Positions 39,401 to 53,040 of a DNA stretch of 64,000 nucleotides are shown piece by piece. Source of the DNA: Aquilaria yunnanensis. Its lineage: Eukaryota > Streptophyta > Magnoliopsida > Malvales > Thymelaeaceae. The number at the start of each line of letters is the position of its first letter. The first letter of the stretch is position 1. Under the pieces are notes generated by a model. The model saw only the letters and a program-made list of their open reading frames with translations. It searched no databases and was not told the origin of the DNA. The position numbers and the translations under genes are program-made. The stretch lies in assembly GCA_039654915.1 (NCBI GenBank), contig CM077596.1:70991751-71055750 (forward strand), written 5' to 3'.

Positions 39401-42400
39401 ATTAGACCAAAGGGCGCCTCTAAACTACTATGACCAAAACAGGGGCACATGACAGAAGTTAGATCAACTTACGACAGAAGACACCTATTGCACAAAAATA
39501 GTTAAGGATAGCAACCTTTCACCTTCTGTATTTGACTGCAAGTGCTTTTGAGCCTTTGCCTGATTATATATGCTCAAGGCTTTGTAACACTTAATCTAAA
39601 CTCCTGATTTCATGCATAGAATTGTCCAAGGAAGAAACTTGATTATAAGTAAAATGCTCATGCATGTTAAACTAACAATCTCATTAGCACATTAAATGTC
39701 AATACAGTTGGGTTTTGAGAATGAAAGGTTAATCATACTGGAGAAAGCCACCAATCTAAGTCACCTCAGTTATTGTACTTTGAAATTATAGATTTTAAAT
39801 CAACCAAAGCTTTCCTATATGCAGATATTATGAACGGTGAGAGAGACACAACTAAGAAAGATTTATCAGTAAGTTGTTTGAACGACTAAACTATCATAAT
39901 CGTATGAATTATAAATGAGAACAGCAAATAGGGAGGAGGTATTCTTACAAAAAGAAGGGGAACTAACTCAGCGAGGTTGTTTAGCAGTTGTCTGATTCTG
40001 TGGCCAGGAGGAAGCCAACTTTCAACATTAACCATTGCCATTTTCATTGGGTCAGCTAATACAAACGAAATCAATAATTTCAGCAATAATAGACAACCCA
40101 TTTCAATGTTTTTGTCATTGTTGTCTTTTCCAGAAGCATGAAATTGAAGCAACATGAAACCACACGGCTAAACAAATTGAATCAAAGATACTGCTATTTC
40201 TTTCAATCATGAACAGGTGACGATGCATGCTCTTAATCTTGAAAGAACAGCAATATTGACCAAATAACAGAATTTTTTCATCTGGGTGGAGGATGTTCGG
40301 ATTTTGCCGTTTCTTACACTTCCATAGCAATTGTATTGTACCCTATGTAGCAATTAGTCTTGCCGAACAATAAGAAAATATGGAGTTCAAGAAGAGTGTT
40401 CATATACCCATGGCAAGGCTCACAAGGTAGGGGATTGTATCATGTAGCCCGTAAGGAAAAGATTCCACAAAAGGAAGCAAAGGTTGTAGACGTGACTGAC
40501 TAAATGAAGTAGCTGACAAAAATGCCAAAAGAATCTGTCAAGTTTCAATTATCAATAAAAATATAACAGATAAACAAAGGATCAACAGAAGATTTTTTAA
40601 GTTCTAGAACTGACCAGGATTCACTAATACTAGTACCAGGTCAATCGTTGGATTGCGAGCAGAAACTGCAAGTGCCATGCATCCCCCTAAGGAATCACCC
40701 ACCAAATATATTGGCGTACTTGGAGACAAGGCCTGCTCGACCTTTACAGTTTCTTCAAGAAATATCACCAACTCTTCACAGCATGAGACGCAAATAAACT
40801 ATCCATCAGCAGGGAACATACAGAATCAACAATTTCACAACACAAACATGTAAATACAAACTAGAATGTGAATAAAATGATTCTCAAATATTCAACCAAA
40901 AAATACTAAGAAAAATAGAGAAAACTTGGAGGGGAGTGACATTAAGGAGCTAATTACTGCTCCTAGACTGAATCCCTTGCCAAGGACTTGAGACTTCAAT
41001 AGATATCTTCATTTGCACTTAAAACCGTTTAAGAAGAAACAGAAAAAGCCACAAGCACGGTATCATTGCGGAGTGATCAAAATAAATGATGTCTGATCAT
41101 CATACAACAAGAACTAAAATCCCAAGGATACTTTTGAAAAACTTCATAAAGAAACAGAATTATATGGATGATGATTCCATACTTTGCAGACCAATAGAGA
41201 AGGAGGAAAAAAAAAAAGTGAAAAAGAAGAATTCTGTTGTCAAATGAACACTTCACCCATAAAGCAAAATTCATGAAGCAGATCTGGCACCAAATAAATT
41301 GAAAGCATATGATTGTCTTATTGTAAGAGCACCTAGTCCTAAGTGTAATCTTAGGCTATTTCTCCACATTTAAAAAGCTACTTTTCCCGATTGACCAATT
41401 TTTTATCAACAAAACATCAGAAATATGTCAAAAACATTAATTAACTGGCAGGGAGTTGATCCAAGGAAGAACTAGGTCAAAACATGTGCATTGACCTCTC
41501 AGTAAATGTCTAACTTCAGGGTATAACTTGCTCTATTTTCAGCATACATGAGATTCCACGTTGAATAAAAAAAAAGCATCATATAAGATAAACACCTTTA
41601 AAAGCTGTTCTGTCACTTAAAGGAATATGCAGGCATCTAACTTCAAAAACCCTGCATTCAGAAGACATTTTAGTTAATTGTTGTTACTTTTGAAAGAAAC
41701 TAGATATTGACATCAAACACTATAACAAATGGAAGATTTGACTTAAATATTGTTACTTTTGGAGGAAACAGATATTGACATCAAACGCTATAACAAATGG
41801 AAGACTTGCACAACTACACTACAAGGAGATCAATACACTTTCAGAATCTACCCAATTTGAACAAGAATATTAACCAAGAAGCAGCATAAATGCATGAAAC
41901 CTTATATATTCAAATGTATGAGGAACCAAACCTAAGAAGGGAAGCCCTATTTTCTGCTCAGAAGGTCATCAATTAGAAGCTCAATGCACTAGTACGTATA
42001 TAAAGCAGTGTATAATGATGCTGATACAATACTTTCTTTTTTCCTTTTTATACAAATAGTGAATTTTATGTGCATAATCTAATGTACCTTGTTCAACAGT
42101 AAGACTAGATATGTAAATAATACAAACATTGACCAGCTACCTGCTCTAGGGTCTTCCCGTTTTTTATCTTGTCAAACTGTCTTGGTTTTTTTTTTTTTTT
42201 TTAATCTTGTCATTTGATTTTATACTTTTTCAGAAATTTAAAAAAAAAAAAAAAAAAAAAGGAAATCTGAAATAAACAGAGAGAGAACATGAATACAAAG
42301 TAACTGCATTTTCAGTTACATATGGATTTAGTTCCTCTAGCATTCACAGATCAGTCACCAATGGCCAATGGCATGGCACGCATATCCTTTTAGACCATAG

Positions 42401-44701
42401 GTTATATTCTTGCCTAGCAAATACCTTAAAGAATTTAAAAACAAAACCCTGAAAAATTCTGAAATTCCAATTAAATACTCAACTGAGTCAGTTGAAACTA
42501 ATCTTCCAATTCTCGGCTACCTAAATCTGAACTAGCTCCTACTTTTATTTGCAGTCCACCAGAATTTCCTCACATTCACGTCGAGTCAAAGCTGGAAGCT
42601 CCTAGGGTTCAGATCATCCAGGCGGAGCAATGTGGGTGGGGGGGAGGAAAAGTAAGCAAAAATAAGCCAGAAGTTAACAAATTGCAAGCAAAACTAATGC
42701 ACGTCATATTGAGGCCACCGTAAACTGGAAATTCGCTCTCTTTTGTCAGCCATAGATTGCAGAAGAAAGCAAATTCCGAAAACGCAGAATTTTATCAATC
42801 AGCTCTCCGAAATCTCCATCTTTTCCCCTCCACAAGAACCCAAAATTAGAATGTCCTGGTACAAAACCCCCGGAAATTAGCCGGAAGCAGAAAGCTGGAA
42901 GCGAAACCATTGTTTAACTATATCAAGATCGCCACCCTATTAGTTTAAAAATGTCAATATTCCACTTGTGTTTTGTTTGAACCAATCGTACCACTGAACC
43001 ATATGACAAAGGAAAACGAAAACGCAGATGGTCCCTCGAGTTGAAGTCGACTTTTAATTGGATCATTAATGTTTCATTTTCTTAACGTTGATAATTATGT
43101 TATTAAACCACTCTACCCCATTTCTGTTTTCCAAACATTAAATTGTTTTGATACACTAGAATAGGCTCCTCAATTTTCTTATGATTATTCTTTTTAAATC
43201 TTACATTGAAGTTAAAGTAATGGTCTTAATAACAAATTTACAAATCTAAAGGGCGTAACTCTTGACTTTAGAGTTACTGTTAAACTTGATGTGATACATA
43301 TATATCTTTGAGTGTGTGAACACTTTAAAAGAATTTATATTAAAATTAAGAGTAAAATGGGTAAATGGTCCCTAACTTTTAATTGTTATTTCATTTTAGT
43401 TACTAACCTATTCAATATTTTATTTTGGTCTTAAACTTATTAAAATTATTTCATTTTAATCCATCGCTAAATGAAATTTATTAGCTTAGAATAACTGTCT
43501 AACATAAATTTTTTAAATTTTAATTTAAATATTGGGTAACTGTCTTTCAGTAAATTTCAACAGTTTAATATTTGTTTACAGTAAATAGATAATTTAAATT
43601 CAATAAAATAAGTTTAATTTACAGAAAAAAAGTGATTTAAATTTTTTATTGACTATAAAAAAATTATTATATAGATTAAATTTATTGTAAAACAGTTCCT
43701 TGATAGTTTAAATTATTATCTAAAAAGTTGTTATTAGATGAATATTTTGAATTAACACATTTCATTCAATGGGGACCAAAATGAAACGTTTTTAATAGGC
43801 TTAGGACCAAAACAGAACATTTAATAGGTTAAGGAATAAAATGAAATAATAATTAAAAGTTAGGGATGATTCATGCAATTTACTCTTAAAATTAACTATA
43901 ATGTTTATGCAATTTTTATCACTCTATTTTTAGATTCATGAAGCAATTCGAGAAATTTTACTCATTTATTAAGAGATAGAACACAATGTTTTTTTTTTGT
44001 AGGCAAACACAATTTATTGTTAATGTTTTATCAATATTTAATGTATGGCAGATAAGAAGATAAAATGAAGTGGTCTAATTGAAAGACCATGTATTTAGTC
44101 ATAAACAAATCAGACAAATCAACCAACGGTAAAAGCATAACTAAATTAGATTATGCAACTTACTTGCCAAGAGCTTTATGATGCAAAATGAGTCCCATCC
44201 CAACACCATCCAGCCCTAGATATATCCATATATAAAATAAAAATGAGTGTATTTCTTGCCCCAACAAGACCCAGATGTGATTTGAATTCTACCAAAGAAA
44301 ATATGACAAATTTATTCATCCATAGTTTTTTTTTCTTTTCTTGATATAAAATTACCAGGCAGAAAGAAGAGAACCGGAGAATCTTCAAGAGGAGGTCCAC
44401 AATCAAGAGGACAAAACCACCTGGGAGGCCCGAAATCCCCAGGATTTACCATCTCATTGGCTGCCTCAATGTAATCCTTCACAGATTTGGTCCCATAGCC
44501 ATCATCCCACAGAGCTTCCAAGCTTTTTGGAACTCCATTTACTTCTTTCTCAACACTTTTCTCACTCCCTTCCCTGCCAACCAAAGAGACTCTTTTCCCT
44601 TCCCCTAGAGAATTTTGAGCTCTCACTTGGAAACAAGAGCTCTTGTTAGGGAATATCGTAGAAATCTGGGGAAGTGCACAGAAGTTAGTGAGTGATTTCA
44701 T
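36439..44701 (-). CDS. Phytyl ester synthase / diacylglycerol acyltransferase, plastid
   Basis: Thirteen exons give 685 aa, near the 700 aa of Arabidopsis PES1/PES2 (At1g54570, At3g26840). They are 44701-44356, 44215-44164, 41651-41596, 40773-40615, 40512-40408, 40055-39949, 39349-39228, 38750-38642, 38377-38244, 38030-37661, 37358-37245, 36947-36862 and 36736-36439. All are GT..AG and the phases close. The N-terminus is Ser-rich and basic, like a chloroplast transit peptide. Residues about 110-390 form an alpha/beta-hydrolase with the nucleophile elbow YLVGDSLGGCMAL (Ser about 179). Later come GKDNIFPS and a possible catalytic histidine in NGHTLL. From about 397 comes an acyltransferase part with LLVGYHMLMG (His about 435), LYPGGAREALHYK, FWPNRQEF and FYFLFGKPI. 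The family makes phytyl and triacylglycerol esters in plastids during chlorophyll loss and stress. Intron 2 (2.5 kb) contains a MITE. Confidence 0.93.
42187..42262. repeat. Poly-T then poly-A tract (foldback) in PES intron 2
   Basis: A run of T near 42187-42202 is followed after a short spacer by a run of A near 42240-42260. The pair can fold back on itself. It is probably low-complexity debris. Confidence 0.8.
43349..43885. mobile_element. MITE family A, copy 2, in PES intron 2
   Basis: 537 bp with perfect 9-bp duplications TTAAAATTA (43340-43348 and 43886-43894). The left end is AGAGTAAAATGGGTAAATGG. The reverse complement of the right end is GAGTAAATTGCATGAATC. It aligns throughout with copies at 25618 and 56996. 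It lies in the intron between exons 2 and 3 of the PES gene. Confidence 0.9.
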
Positions 44702-45039
44702 GGCTTCTAAGTTCTAACAAACAACAGATGAAAGAAAGATATTCAGGTTAGGCACTTCATTTTATAAAATCTTTGCCAATGCACTTGACTAGGGGAAAAA
44801 ATAGTTGGAGTGTCCCCTAAAACAGTGATGCAATGGTCACAACTTTTGTGCCAAATGTAGTTGGATGGTTTTTAAAATGCTGTTCCTCTTGTTTATTTTT
44901 TAATTAAATTTTCATGGATCTGAGAATGAATTTGTTCCACTCAAAATTTTCATGTCAGCTCATTAAGCAACAACATATTCATGATTATTATTCCAATTTT
45001 GTCCGATGCTCTTAAACGGACTTATAATACGAGGTTATC

Positions 45040-45205
45040 AAATGTGCCTTGCATGTTTCAATTGTTTGATACACATTTTATTTTTTGTATATTTCTCACA
45101 TGCGTGACACGTAAAAATGTGATATACAATACAAATTGCATGTTTCAATTGTTTTGTGCATTTCTCACATGCGAAACACATGAACATGTGATATACAACA
45201 AATAT
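45040..45205. repeat. Diverged tandem duplication upstream of PES
   Basis: GCATGTTTCAATTGTT followed by TTTCTCACATGCG and ATGTGATATACAA occurs twice (from about 45050 and 45139), with an internal deletion in the second unit. Confidence 0.75.
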
Positions 45206-45233
45206 ACTATCACAACTAAAAATGTTTTTTATT

Positions 45234-45680
45234 GGAAAAGTTACAATTACTCCCGAGGTTTACCTTAACCTACAGTTTGTCGTCTTTATTTTTTAAAACC
45301 TATACTTTGACCCTTGGTTCTTTTATATTATTTGATAACAACTTCTAAAACTATAATTTAAACTGTACAATACTCATATTTCAGTAATATTAGTCTCTCC
45401 AATATTTTTTTTTATAGTTAATAGACATTAAATTATCAGTTTTTCTTTTTTGTAAATGTAGTTTTCTTCCTGTAGATGCCTCTCAGCATTTTTTAAATGT
45501 CAGTTAGCTATAAAAAAATATTAAAAATCTTGAAATTACTTAAACATGATTATCAGACAGTTTAATTTAGAGTTTCAGAAATTGTTGGTAGACACTATAA
45601 AAAAAGTATGAATAAAGTGTAGATTTTTTAAAATGGAGGGTAGATTAGGTCAAACCATAGGAATATTTTGTAATTTACCC
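45234..45680. mobile_element. MITE family B, copy 1 (Mutator-type)
   Basis: 447 bp. The left end is GGAAAAGTTACAATTAC, and the reverse complement of the right end is GGGTAAATTACAAAATATTC. Flanks TTTTTTATT (45225-45233) and TTTTTAATT (45681-45689) match at 8 of 9 bases. Body words such as CTAAAACTATAATTTAAACT are shared with the copy at 53513. It is non-coding. Confidence 0.82.
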
Positions 45681-45984
45681 TTTTTAATTTTGTTACGTTA
45701 GAGAGAGGCCAAGTAGACTAAATGATTGGATATTGAACTTTCTGATAACAACCACAAGTTTTAACCTCCAGATTAAAACTTTTGTTACTTTTGATTATAA
45801 ACAAATAGATTATATTATCACAACAAAAATAGACATAGCCTATAGCAACTCGGTGATCGTTACTCTAAGCAACAACTTTTGTTCCATGTAAACAGATTTT
45901 AGCTAAAAACACATTTCTTAGTTTTGAACAGAACAGAACTAGACTTATGGAAAAATAAAATAAATAACTATAGTTGTAAGTAGA

Positions 45985-47970
45985 GTTGTAAATGAACACG
46001 AATAAGAGCTGTTAAGATATGACACTATCTGCCAAGGCAGACATCCGCCACTAGCGGATAAATTAACACTATTAATGTCCAACCGTAGATAAATAGTATC
46101 TACCTTTGAGTGTGTGAAGCTGAGTTGCTAGTGTCTGTGTCTGATGTTTGAGTATTTACTTCTAGTATGTAAATATCTGCAAGTTGTTTTTTTAATGGTG
46201 AAGATAAAATATTTTGATTATTCAAATTTTACCTTTAATTGAAAGTATAATAATGTTGTTTTAAGGGATATATACTTGAAAATTTATGTCATATTTTTAT
46301 AGCTTCCTATATGGTTGCATCTTATTTGCATGTAGATGAACATAAATACATTTTATATGTACTAAACACCAAGTAGATAGAATTGAACATTTTGTTAATA
46401 GAATTAGACATCTTATATATAAAAATTGATATCAGATCACTGATTTTTATTCTAATTACAAGATATCTAACTCCATCTTTTTATATATATATATATTTTT
46501 TTGCAGTGTCTAAGTGCCTAAATAGTTTAAGTGTCTAAATTTGGTAAAAAAGTATCTAGTCTACTCGTTTGAGTATGATATCCCAAGTGTTTAATTGAAG
46601 TGTTCAAATGTCTGATTATAGTTGTTGAATGTCTAATATGATGTGCTAAGTGTTTAAATCTAGTATGGAAATGTACAACCTACATGATTGTAATATCCAA
46701 GTGTTTAACTATAACGCTCTACATGCTTCATTCATTTTATGTAAAACTAGATACCACTTAAATATAATTGGATATTAAAAAAACAAACATATTTCAAAAG
46801 GACAAGAATTTTATATTTTTATGCAAACAAGTTATGTACTGGTGTCTAACATATTCTATAGGAGTGTCTAATTTTGTTTACGATGATGTCTAATTTCACA
46901 TATTATTGTGGTGTCTAATTTCTAATAAAAAAATAAAAACATAGGCACCATTTTTATTTTTTATATTATCTCAGTCCGTATGTTAGTTAGAATATTAATA
47001 TTTTAATGTAAAAATATTTAAAAAATTGTAACTGATTTGGATCCCTAACAATAGGAATAATAAAAGAGATTTTGTAAAATAAGAGAATTGTTTGATGTCA
47101 AAAATAAAAAAATGGTAATTGATTTAATTTCCTAAGAATATGAAAATAAAAAAAAATTCAAAAATATTTTTTTATAAAAATATCTTTAGAAAAAATACAG
47201 TTATTTTTTAATTAAATATAAAATTAAAAAAAGTAATTGAATTTTGAAAAAAAAAACTGAGGTGCAACGCGTTCCGTCCTGTCGTACATCCACTAGGACA
47301 AACACAAGAATTATCCATTCGTGTTCATTCATTTAAGTTTTTAAAGAGCATGTCTTATTTGTGTTCGTTTGTTTACTGTAAAATAACTATTCGTGTTCAT
47401 TTGTGAACAACAATAAATGAACCAAATGAACAAACTTGTTCATAAACAATAATATACGAACATGAACGCACTCATGAATAATGTATAGAATATGTTTGTG
47501 AATGACTTAAATAAACGTAGATGAACAAACAAACAAACACAAACACACACATCTATACATAATAAATTAATGAATGAACAAATGAACAAAAAAATGAACA
47601 AACAATAATCAAACTGTTTGTAAATATAAGTGAACGAACATAGGTTTGTTTATGAACAATAATAAACGAATTAAATGAACGAACTAGTTATTGAACAACA
47701 ATACACAAACATGGATGTGTTCAGGAACAATGTATAGAATATGTTTGTGAACGATTTAAACAAATATAAATGAGCATAAATGAATGATCGTAAACGAATG
47801 AACATATACATACATATATACATATGTGTGTGTGTGTGTGTTCAAATTGTTCGTGCACATAAAAAAAACGAACATATGCTTATTCATGTTCGTTTGTTTA
47901 GATAAACAAATAGAAGATTATATTTCGTGTTCGTGTTCATTCATTTACCTTAATAAATAGACATGAATGA
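45985..47970. repeat. Repeat island rich in TGTCTAA and GTTCGTTTGTTTA words
   Basis: The outer edges are inverted: GTAAATGAACACGAAT near 45989 and, as reverse complement, GTAAATGAATGAACACGAAC near 47950. From about 47320 to 47960, degenerate copies of TTCGTTTGTTTA and its complement TAAACGAAC alternate. From about 46120 to 46930, degenerate AGTGTCTAA/TGTCTAATTT words recur. No coding was found. I read it as a TIR element with internal satellite-like repeats, itself split by another insertion (about 46010-47318). Confidence 0.45.
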
Positions 47971-48052
47971 ACTCCTGTCGAACAGTTGACCAAACGTTCT
48001 GTTTGTTTGCAGCATTAGCTTTTAAGCTGTCAAGACTACAACAATTCTTTAA

Positions 48053-48585
48053 AAGGTAAGTAGCACCAATAGTCCCAAACATTTAATTCTCATTGCAAAT
48101 TAGTCCCTAACCTTTATTTCACTACAAAGTGATCCTAAATCTTTATAATTCACTGCATATTAGTCCATAGTGGTAAACACAAACTTGATTTACAAAAAGG
48201 GAAAACTAATAGTTTAACTTTAAATTATTCATTCTTTATGAGAAAATTATGGCACAATTTGAATTTATTGGAAGACAACTACCAAATAGCTTGAATTTAT
48301 TAACCCTCATAAATTATCTGACATTAACTTTTTAAATTCTCATTTAAATAGTTTAATATTTGTTTTTTGATAAATTCAAAATATGCCATAATTTTGTAAC
48401 AGTTAATGGGAAACTTAAACTATCAAATTTTTTTTTTCTATAAATCAAGTTTTTATGTCTGTTTAGGGCTAGGGGCCAATGTGTAATGAATTATAAAGAT
48501 ATAAGACCAATTTGCAATAAAATGAATGTTGGGAACCGATTTAGTATTAGAATCCAAGGTTTGGGACAAATGGTACTTTTCGCCC
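48053..48585. mobile_element. MITE family C, copy 1 (Mutator-type)
   Basis: 533 bp with perfect 9-bp duplications ATTCTTTAA (48044-48052 and 48586-48594). The ends are AAGGTAAGTAGCACCAATAG and, from the right, GGGCGAAAAGTACCATTTG. Internal GTCCCAAAC / GTTTGGGAC words mirror each other. It is non-coding. Confidence 0.85.
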
Positions 48586-48606
48586 ATTCTTTAAGCCATT
48601 GTAAGA

Positions 48607-49051
48607 TTTCATTTCACGTAAAATACACTATTGGTCTCAGTACTTTAATTAATGTTACAAACTGGTCCTCAATCTCCTTTTCATTACACATTGGTCTAAA
48701 CCTTTACAATCTATTACACATTGGTGCTTAGTCGTGTAAATTCATGAACTCTAAGGTAACTACTACAAAACATCAAATTTGTAAAATTTTACTTTAAACC
48801 GTTCCATAACTGTTTCTACTTAATTTAAATTTAAACTGTGCCATATTTTTTTTACAATTAATGAGCCTTTTAAATTATATTTTTTTTGCTCTTTGTAAAT
48901 CAGTTTTTCATGCTAACTTAGTCTTCTCATAGGTTTATGAAACAATATGCAACACTTCATACAGATTTGTGATCAATATGCAACAAAATAGAGATTGAGG
49001 ACTGATTTTTAATGATAATTATATGTTTGGGACCAATAATACAATCTATCC
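48607..49051. mobile_element. MITE family C, copy 2
   Basis: Begins about 20 bp after copy 1. The left end holds AAAATACACTATTGGTCTC and the right, reversed, GATTGTATTATTGGTCCC. The body shares CATTACACATTGGTC-type words with copy 1 but is more diverged. Flanks resemble each other only weakly (ATTTCACG versus ATTTACGA), so exact ends are uncertain. Confidence 0.65.
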
Positions 49052-49275
49052 ATTTACGAGAAGCAGATGAATACAAGGAAAAAAGAATGCTATGATTCAA
49101 ATGCAATATCACAGGTTCAACTGGAGCTCCAGTTAAACTAGAATGTAATCAGACCAAAACTTGGAACTTTCAGAAACAATAGGTAATTCTATGAATTCCC
49201 GCTTCGAACACTTGGAGCAAAATCCAACAAATGCTTATGCTTGGGCTTAAGGATGGTTTGATGAATCAAATCGAG

Positions 49276-52200
49276 CTACCGAGCATCCTTAGAGAGTAGT
49301 CCATGGTCCTTAACGGCACGAGCATTAGAAGCATCATCCACACAGTCCCCCCTTTCAAAAACAGCTGCTGCCCCCATTCCTGAGCCTGCAGCAGTAATTC
49401 ATGTTTTAGAATTTGGTTGATGGTACAAAGACATTATGACACCAGACAAAGAGCGAGAGCGAGACAGGACCTATGCACATGGAAATAACTCCAAAACGAC
49501 AATCCTTGCCTCGACGCTTCATCTCCTGCAGTAGAGTTGCAACACACCGGGCACCTGATATGGAAAATCATAGCAACTCGAATTACACGGCCACACCTTT
49601 TAGAATCAAGTTGACACTTCACAAAGTGAAAAATCATGGATGATAAACTCCTATATAGGCTTTGCTTGGGAAGATCGTCAGTGTTTAGCCTTAGATGTTT
49701 AAAAGACTATCAAATGGTAGCTTTTAGCATTATAGGTTTGAAAAAGCTATCATAATCATCGATAATTTATTTCAACCTCAAACGTTAATTTTAAACGCTT
49801 CCTCAAACGAAGCTATAGAGGTCCGTGAGAAAGCCAAGAGCCGAGGATTTTCTTTGTATCTGTCTTCTTGTATCAGCATTCTCTTTTAGTTTTATAAGTA
49901 TTAAGTCTCAAGTGGCAATGGCATTTGAATCTTCTTCTTCTTCTTCTTCTTTTTGTGAAAAAAAAAAATATAATCATTTTAAAAGTACCTGTGGCACCCA
50001 AAGGATGCCCAAGAGCAATTGCACCTCCATTAACGTTAACCTTTTCTCTATCAAGATCCAACTTCTTACAACAGTATACAAACTGGGATGCAAATGCCTG
50101 AGACAATGAGAATTATTTGCACTGTCATAATGTGATGAATCATTTTCAAATTTTACACAAATAATTGTCGAAAAGTTTACTGACCTCATTTATTTCAAAC
50201 AGGTCTATATCCTCGGGCGCAAGCCCAGCAGACTTAACAGCAGCTGGTATAGCCACAGCTGGACCGATGCCCATCACAGCAGGATCAACACCTACAGCAG
50301 CAAAACTTCTGCAACAAGGAGACGTTTTAAATATATCATTTAGCTTACTCCCAGTCCTTCTATCTTTAATAGTTAACCATCAAGCAAAGGGATTTATACA
50401 GACAGCAGAATTGGGCAGAATTAGTGAAGCAATTCTTCAGTAAGTACAAATAGTATTAACTACCCATCCTTCTATCTCAATCTATAACAATTTGTTTAAC
50501 AGAATAACTCCGAAATTTGTAATATCAGTAACATAAAATCCTAAAGGGTAAAAATATTAAATCATGCCTGTTGTAGTAGTTGAAGGTAAGTTTCATGGTT
50601 CAAATCTCCACTCTCAATCACTCCATTAAGCGCGTCCAAAAGGAAAAAAAAAATAACGTTGAAAGAAGTACGTTGGTAACACCATCTTAGAATTTGCCAA
50701 GTAAAGAACTTAGCCAAATGGAATAGGATGGGTAATGCGGATGCTTAATCATTTACCCAAGGGCTCTCTAAATGACAAAGGTCCAGGAATCTTTAGTTTC
50801 TAGTTACAGCATATCATCCACAAAAAGACATAGGAAAAATGAGCAGAGCCTGATTTATAGCTGGTGTAAGATTAGCCAAATCTACCTTAGGATTTCAATG
50901 TTTTTATCAGTTTCTGTTACCTGAAGACTCCAAGAATGGGCAGTCCTCTTTGCATGGCTAGACTTCTCTTCATAAGGAGAACAGCTGCAGCACCATCGCT
51001 CACCTGACTAGCATTCCCTACAGAAAAATCAAACACACTTCCTCGATATACAGAATCACAATTCCTATCAAATAATATTCTAGAAGTACACAGTACATAC
51101 CAGCAGTTGTGGCCCCATCTTTTTTAAATGCAGGCTTCAGCTTTGCTAGATCTGCCATGTTTGTGTTAGGCCGAATTCCTTCATCTATGGAGATAGTTAC
51201 TAGCTTCTCCTCTCCAGTTTTTAGGTCCACAAGCTTCGAAGATTAACCAGATGTTACTCAAGGTATTTGTATCATAACATGTTCTGAGCAATACAGTTTA
51301 CAACTTGATTACCTGAGTAGAAATGGGAATGATTTCATCTTTGAATTTGCCCAATGCAGTTGCAGCAGCAGCACGTCTGTGAGATTCGACCTACATTAAG
51401 AAATATTAGATGCCAAGACTGTCAGAGAATATACTTTCCTGTAGATAAACACTGGATAAGAAATTCATGCAACTAACCGCAGCCTGGTCTTGCTCTTGAC
51501 GTGTCACACCATAATGCTGTGCAACATTCTCGGAAGTAATGCCCATGGGGAGAAGACAATCTCGAGCTTGTGGAAAGCTCTCTACCTGTCGATAGAAGTC
51601 CAGATGAAGATACCAGAAAGAGAAGATCCAAATACCATGGAAACTGTGGTGAGCTAATACCTTGGGATTAACCTGCCTAACCCTTGAAATGTGATCCACT
51701 GTCATAGACTCCAGGCCCGCAGCAATACCTGAGATTTGAACAAGAAAATCCAGAGTTAGAAAAATGATAACATTTGAAATTTGAAACCAATCAATATTGC
51801 CAGCACTGACCCGAGGGGAGAAAATCAAGCTTTTCTTACCAATATCATAAAATCCTGCTTTGATGCACGCTGCAACATCAGCAACAGCCTGTAGGCCAGA
51901 CGAACATTGCCTGTTGACGGTTCTGAGAGGTACCGTGTCTGATCACAACAAGTAACTTGTGTCAGGCAAGAAATAACAAAACATGCCCAGTTTTTATTTG
52001 ATACTCCAGTAAATTTCAATCAAGCAGATAGCCAATTAGCAGTTCTAATGGCCAAAAGAAAAGACAGGCAGAAATCAATGAAATATACAATTTATATAGA
52101 ACGCCAGAAAAATACATGTTATTACCAGGGAAGCCAGCATAGAAAGCAGCCATCCTGCATTCCATTGCTCTTTGTGAGCCAGGCGCTAAAACTGTACCAA

Positions 52201-53040
52201 CCACTATATCCCCAACTTCACCTGGGGCCAAGTTTGTTTTCTCTATCAAAGCCTTCACATAAAGGAATAAGATAAAAAGATTGAATAAGTTTAAGAAACA
52301 ATAATAATAAGAGACGATGGAGAAACTTGGTATGATTATCGTAGATAAAACCAAAATAGTAAAATTAATTGAGTTTCAATTTTCATTTATGATTGTTCCA
52401 ATGCAATGATCATCGCCATATCAATAAGGTGGGAAATAACTCTATTTGGAACAGTATTTGACCGGTTTTTCCCATTTTCCAGAGCTGAATACCCACTTGG
52501 AAATAAGGTACTCCCAGGTCAAGAGGAGGTCCAATCCAAAAGTTGACCAAAAAATATTAAAATAAAAAATTTAAAAAAAATCCCATCGAATTCGAACCTT
52601 AAGGACAGGGGCAAGCAAATCGTCAGGAAGGGTGTCCTTGAAGCCTCCACGCTTGGACTTACAAATTGCAGTTCGATAGGCCCTGTGATCGCAGACGAAG
52701 AAAAAGATGGCGCATTACATGTTATTCCAACAGGTTTTGTTTGCACACGAATTGGTGTCCTCCACATTCAGAGACAACTTACGCTACAATGACAACGTCG
52801 TCCCCGAAAGCAGCGGTCCTGTGATATGGAGAGCTGTTTCCAGCCGCACAATTTGAAGCCTAATGATTCGAAGAAAAGATTTCAGTATTTACCCGATAAA
52901 ACTCAGAAAAATATTCGAGAAATCGAAAGGATAGAAACGGAGGTGGAATTCACAGATATGGCAGGCGATTCATGAAACTGAGAAGGAGTGGGTCGTAAGT
53001 GATTGAGCAGAACTCTCTGTCTGTTCAATGCTTTCTCCAT
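49276..53040 (-). CDS. KAT2: Peroxisomal 3-ketoacyl-CoA thiolase
   Basis: Fourteen exons give 461 aa, the usual length for plant KAT2/PED1. They are 53040-52954, 52859-52783, 52682-52598, 52252-52126, 51938-51840, 51728-51661, 51585-51478, 51390-51313, 51233-51101, 51017-50921, 50308-50185, 50097-49989, 49554-49471 and 49385-49276. All are GT..AG and in phase. It catalyses the last step of fatty-acid beta-oxidation, cleaving 3-ketoacyl-CoA with CoA to acetyl-CoA and a shortened acyl-CoA. It also serves jasmonate and auxin (IBA) chain shortening. The N-terminus carries a PTS2 signal R-Q-x5-H-L at residues 7-15 (RQRVLLNHL), removed after import. Active-site residues are visible: Cys137 in [10 protein letters not shown], His392 in [14 protein letters not shown] and Cys424 in SMCIGSGMGAA. 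The gene symbol is by homology, and the paralogue number is uncertain. Confidence 0.96.
49928..49954. repeat. (TTC)n microsatellite in thiolase intron
   Basis: About nine TTC units, followed by a poly-A stretch, lie in the intron between exons 12 and 13 of the thiolase gene, near the exon 12 donor. Confidence 0.9.

Noticed and set aside
48486..48731. 81-codon plus-strand ORF
   Set aside because: It bridges the junction of two family-C MITEs.
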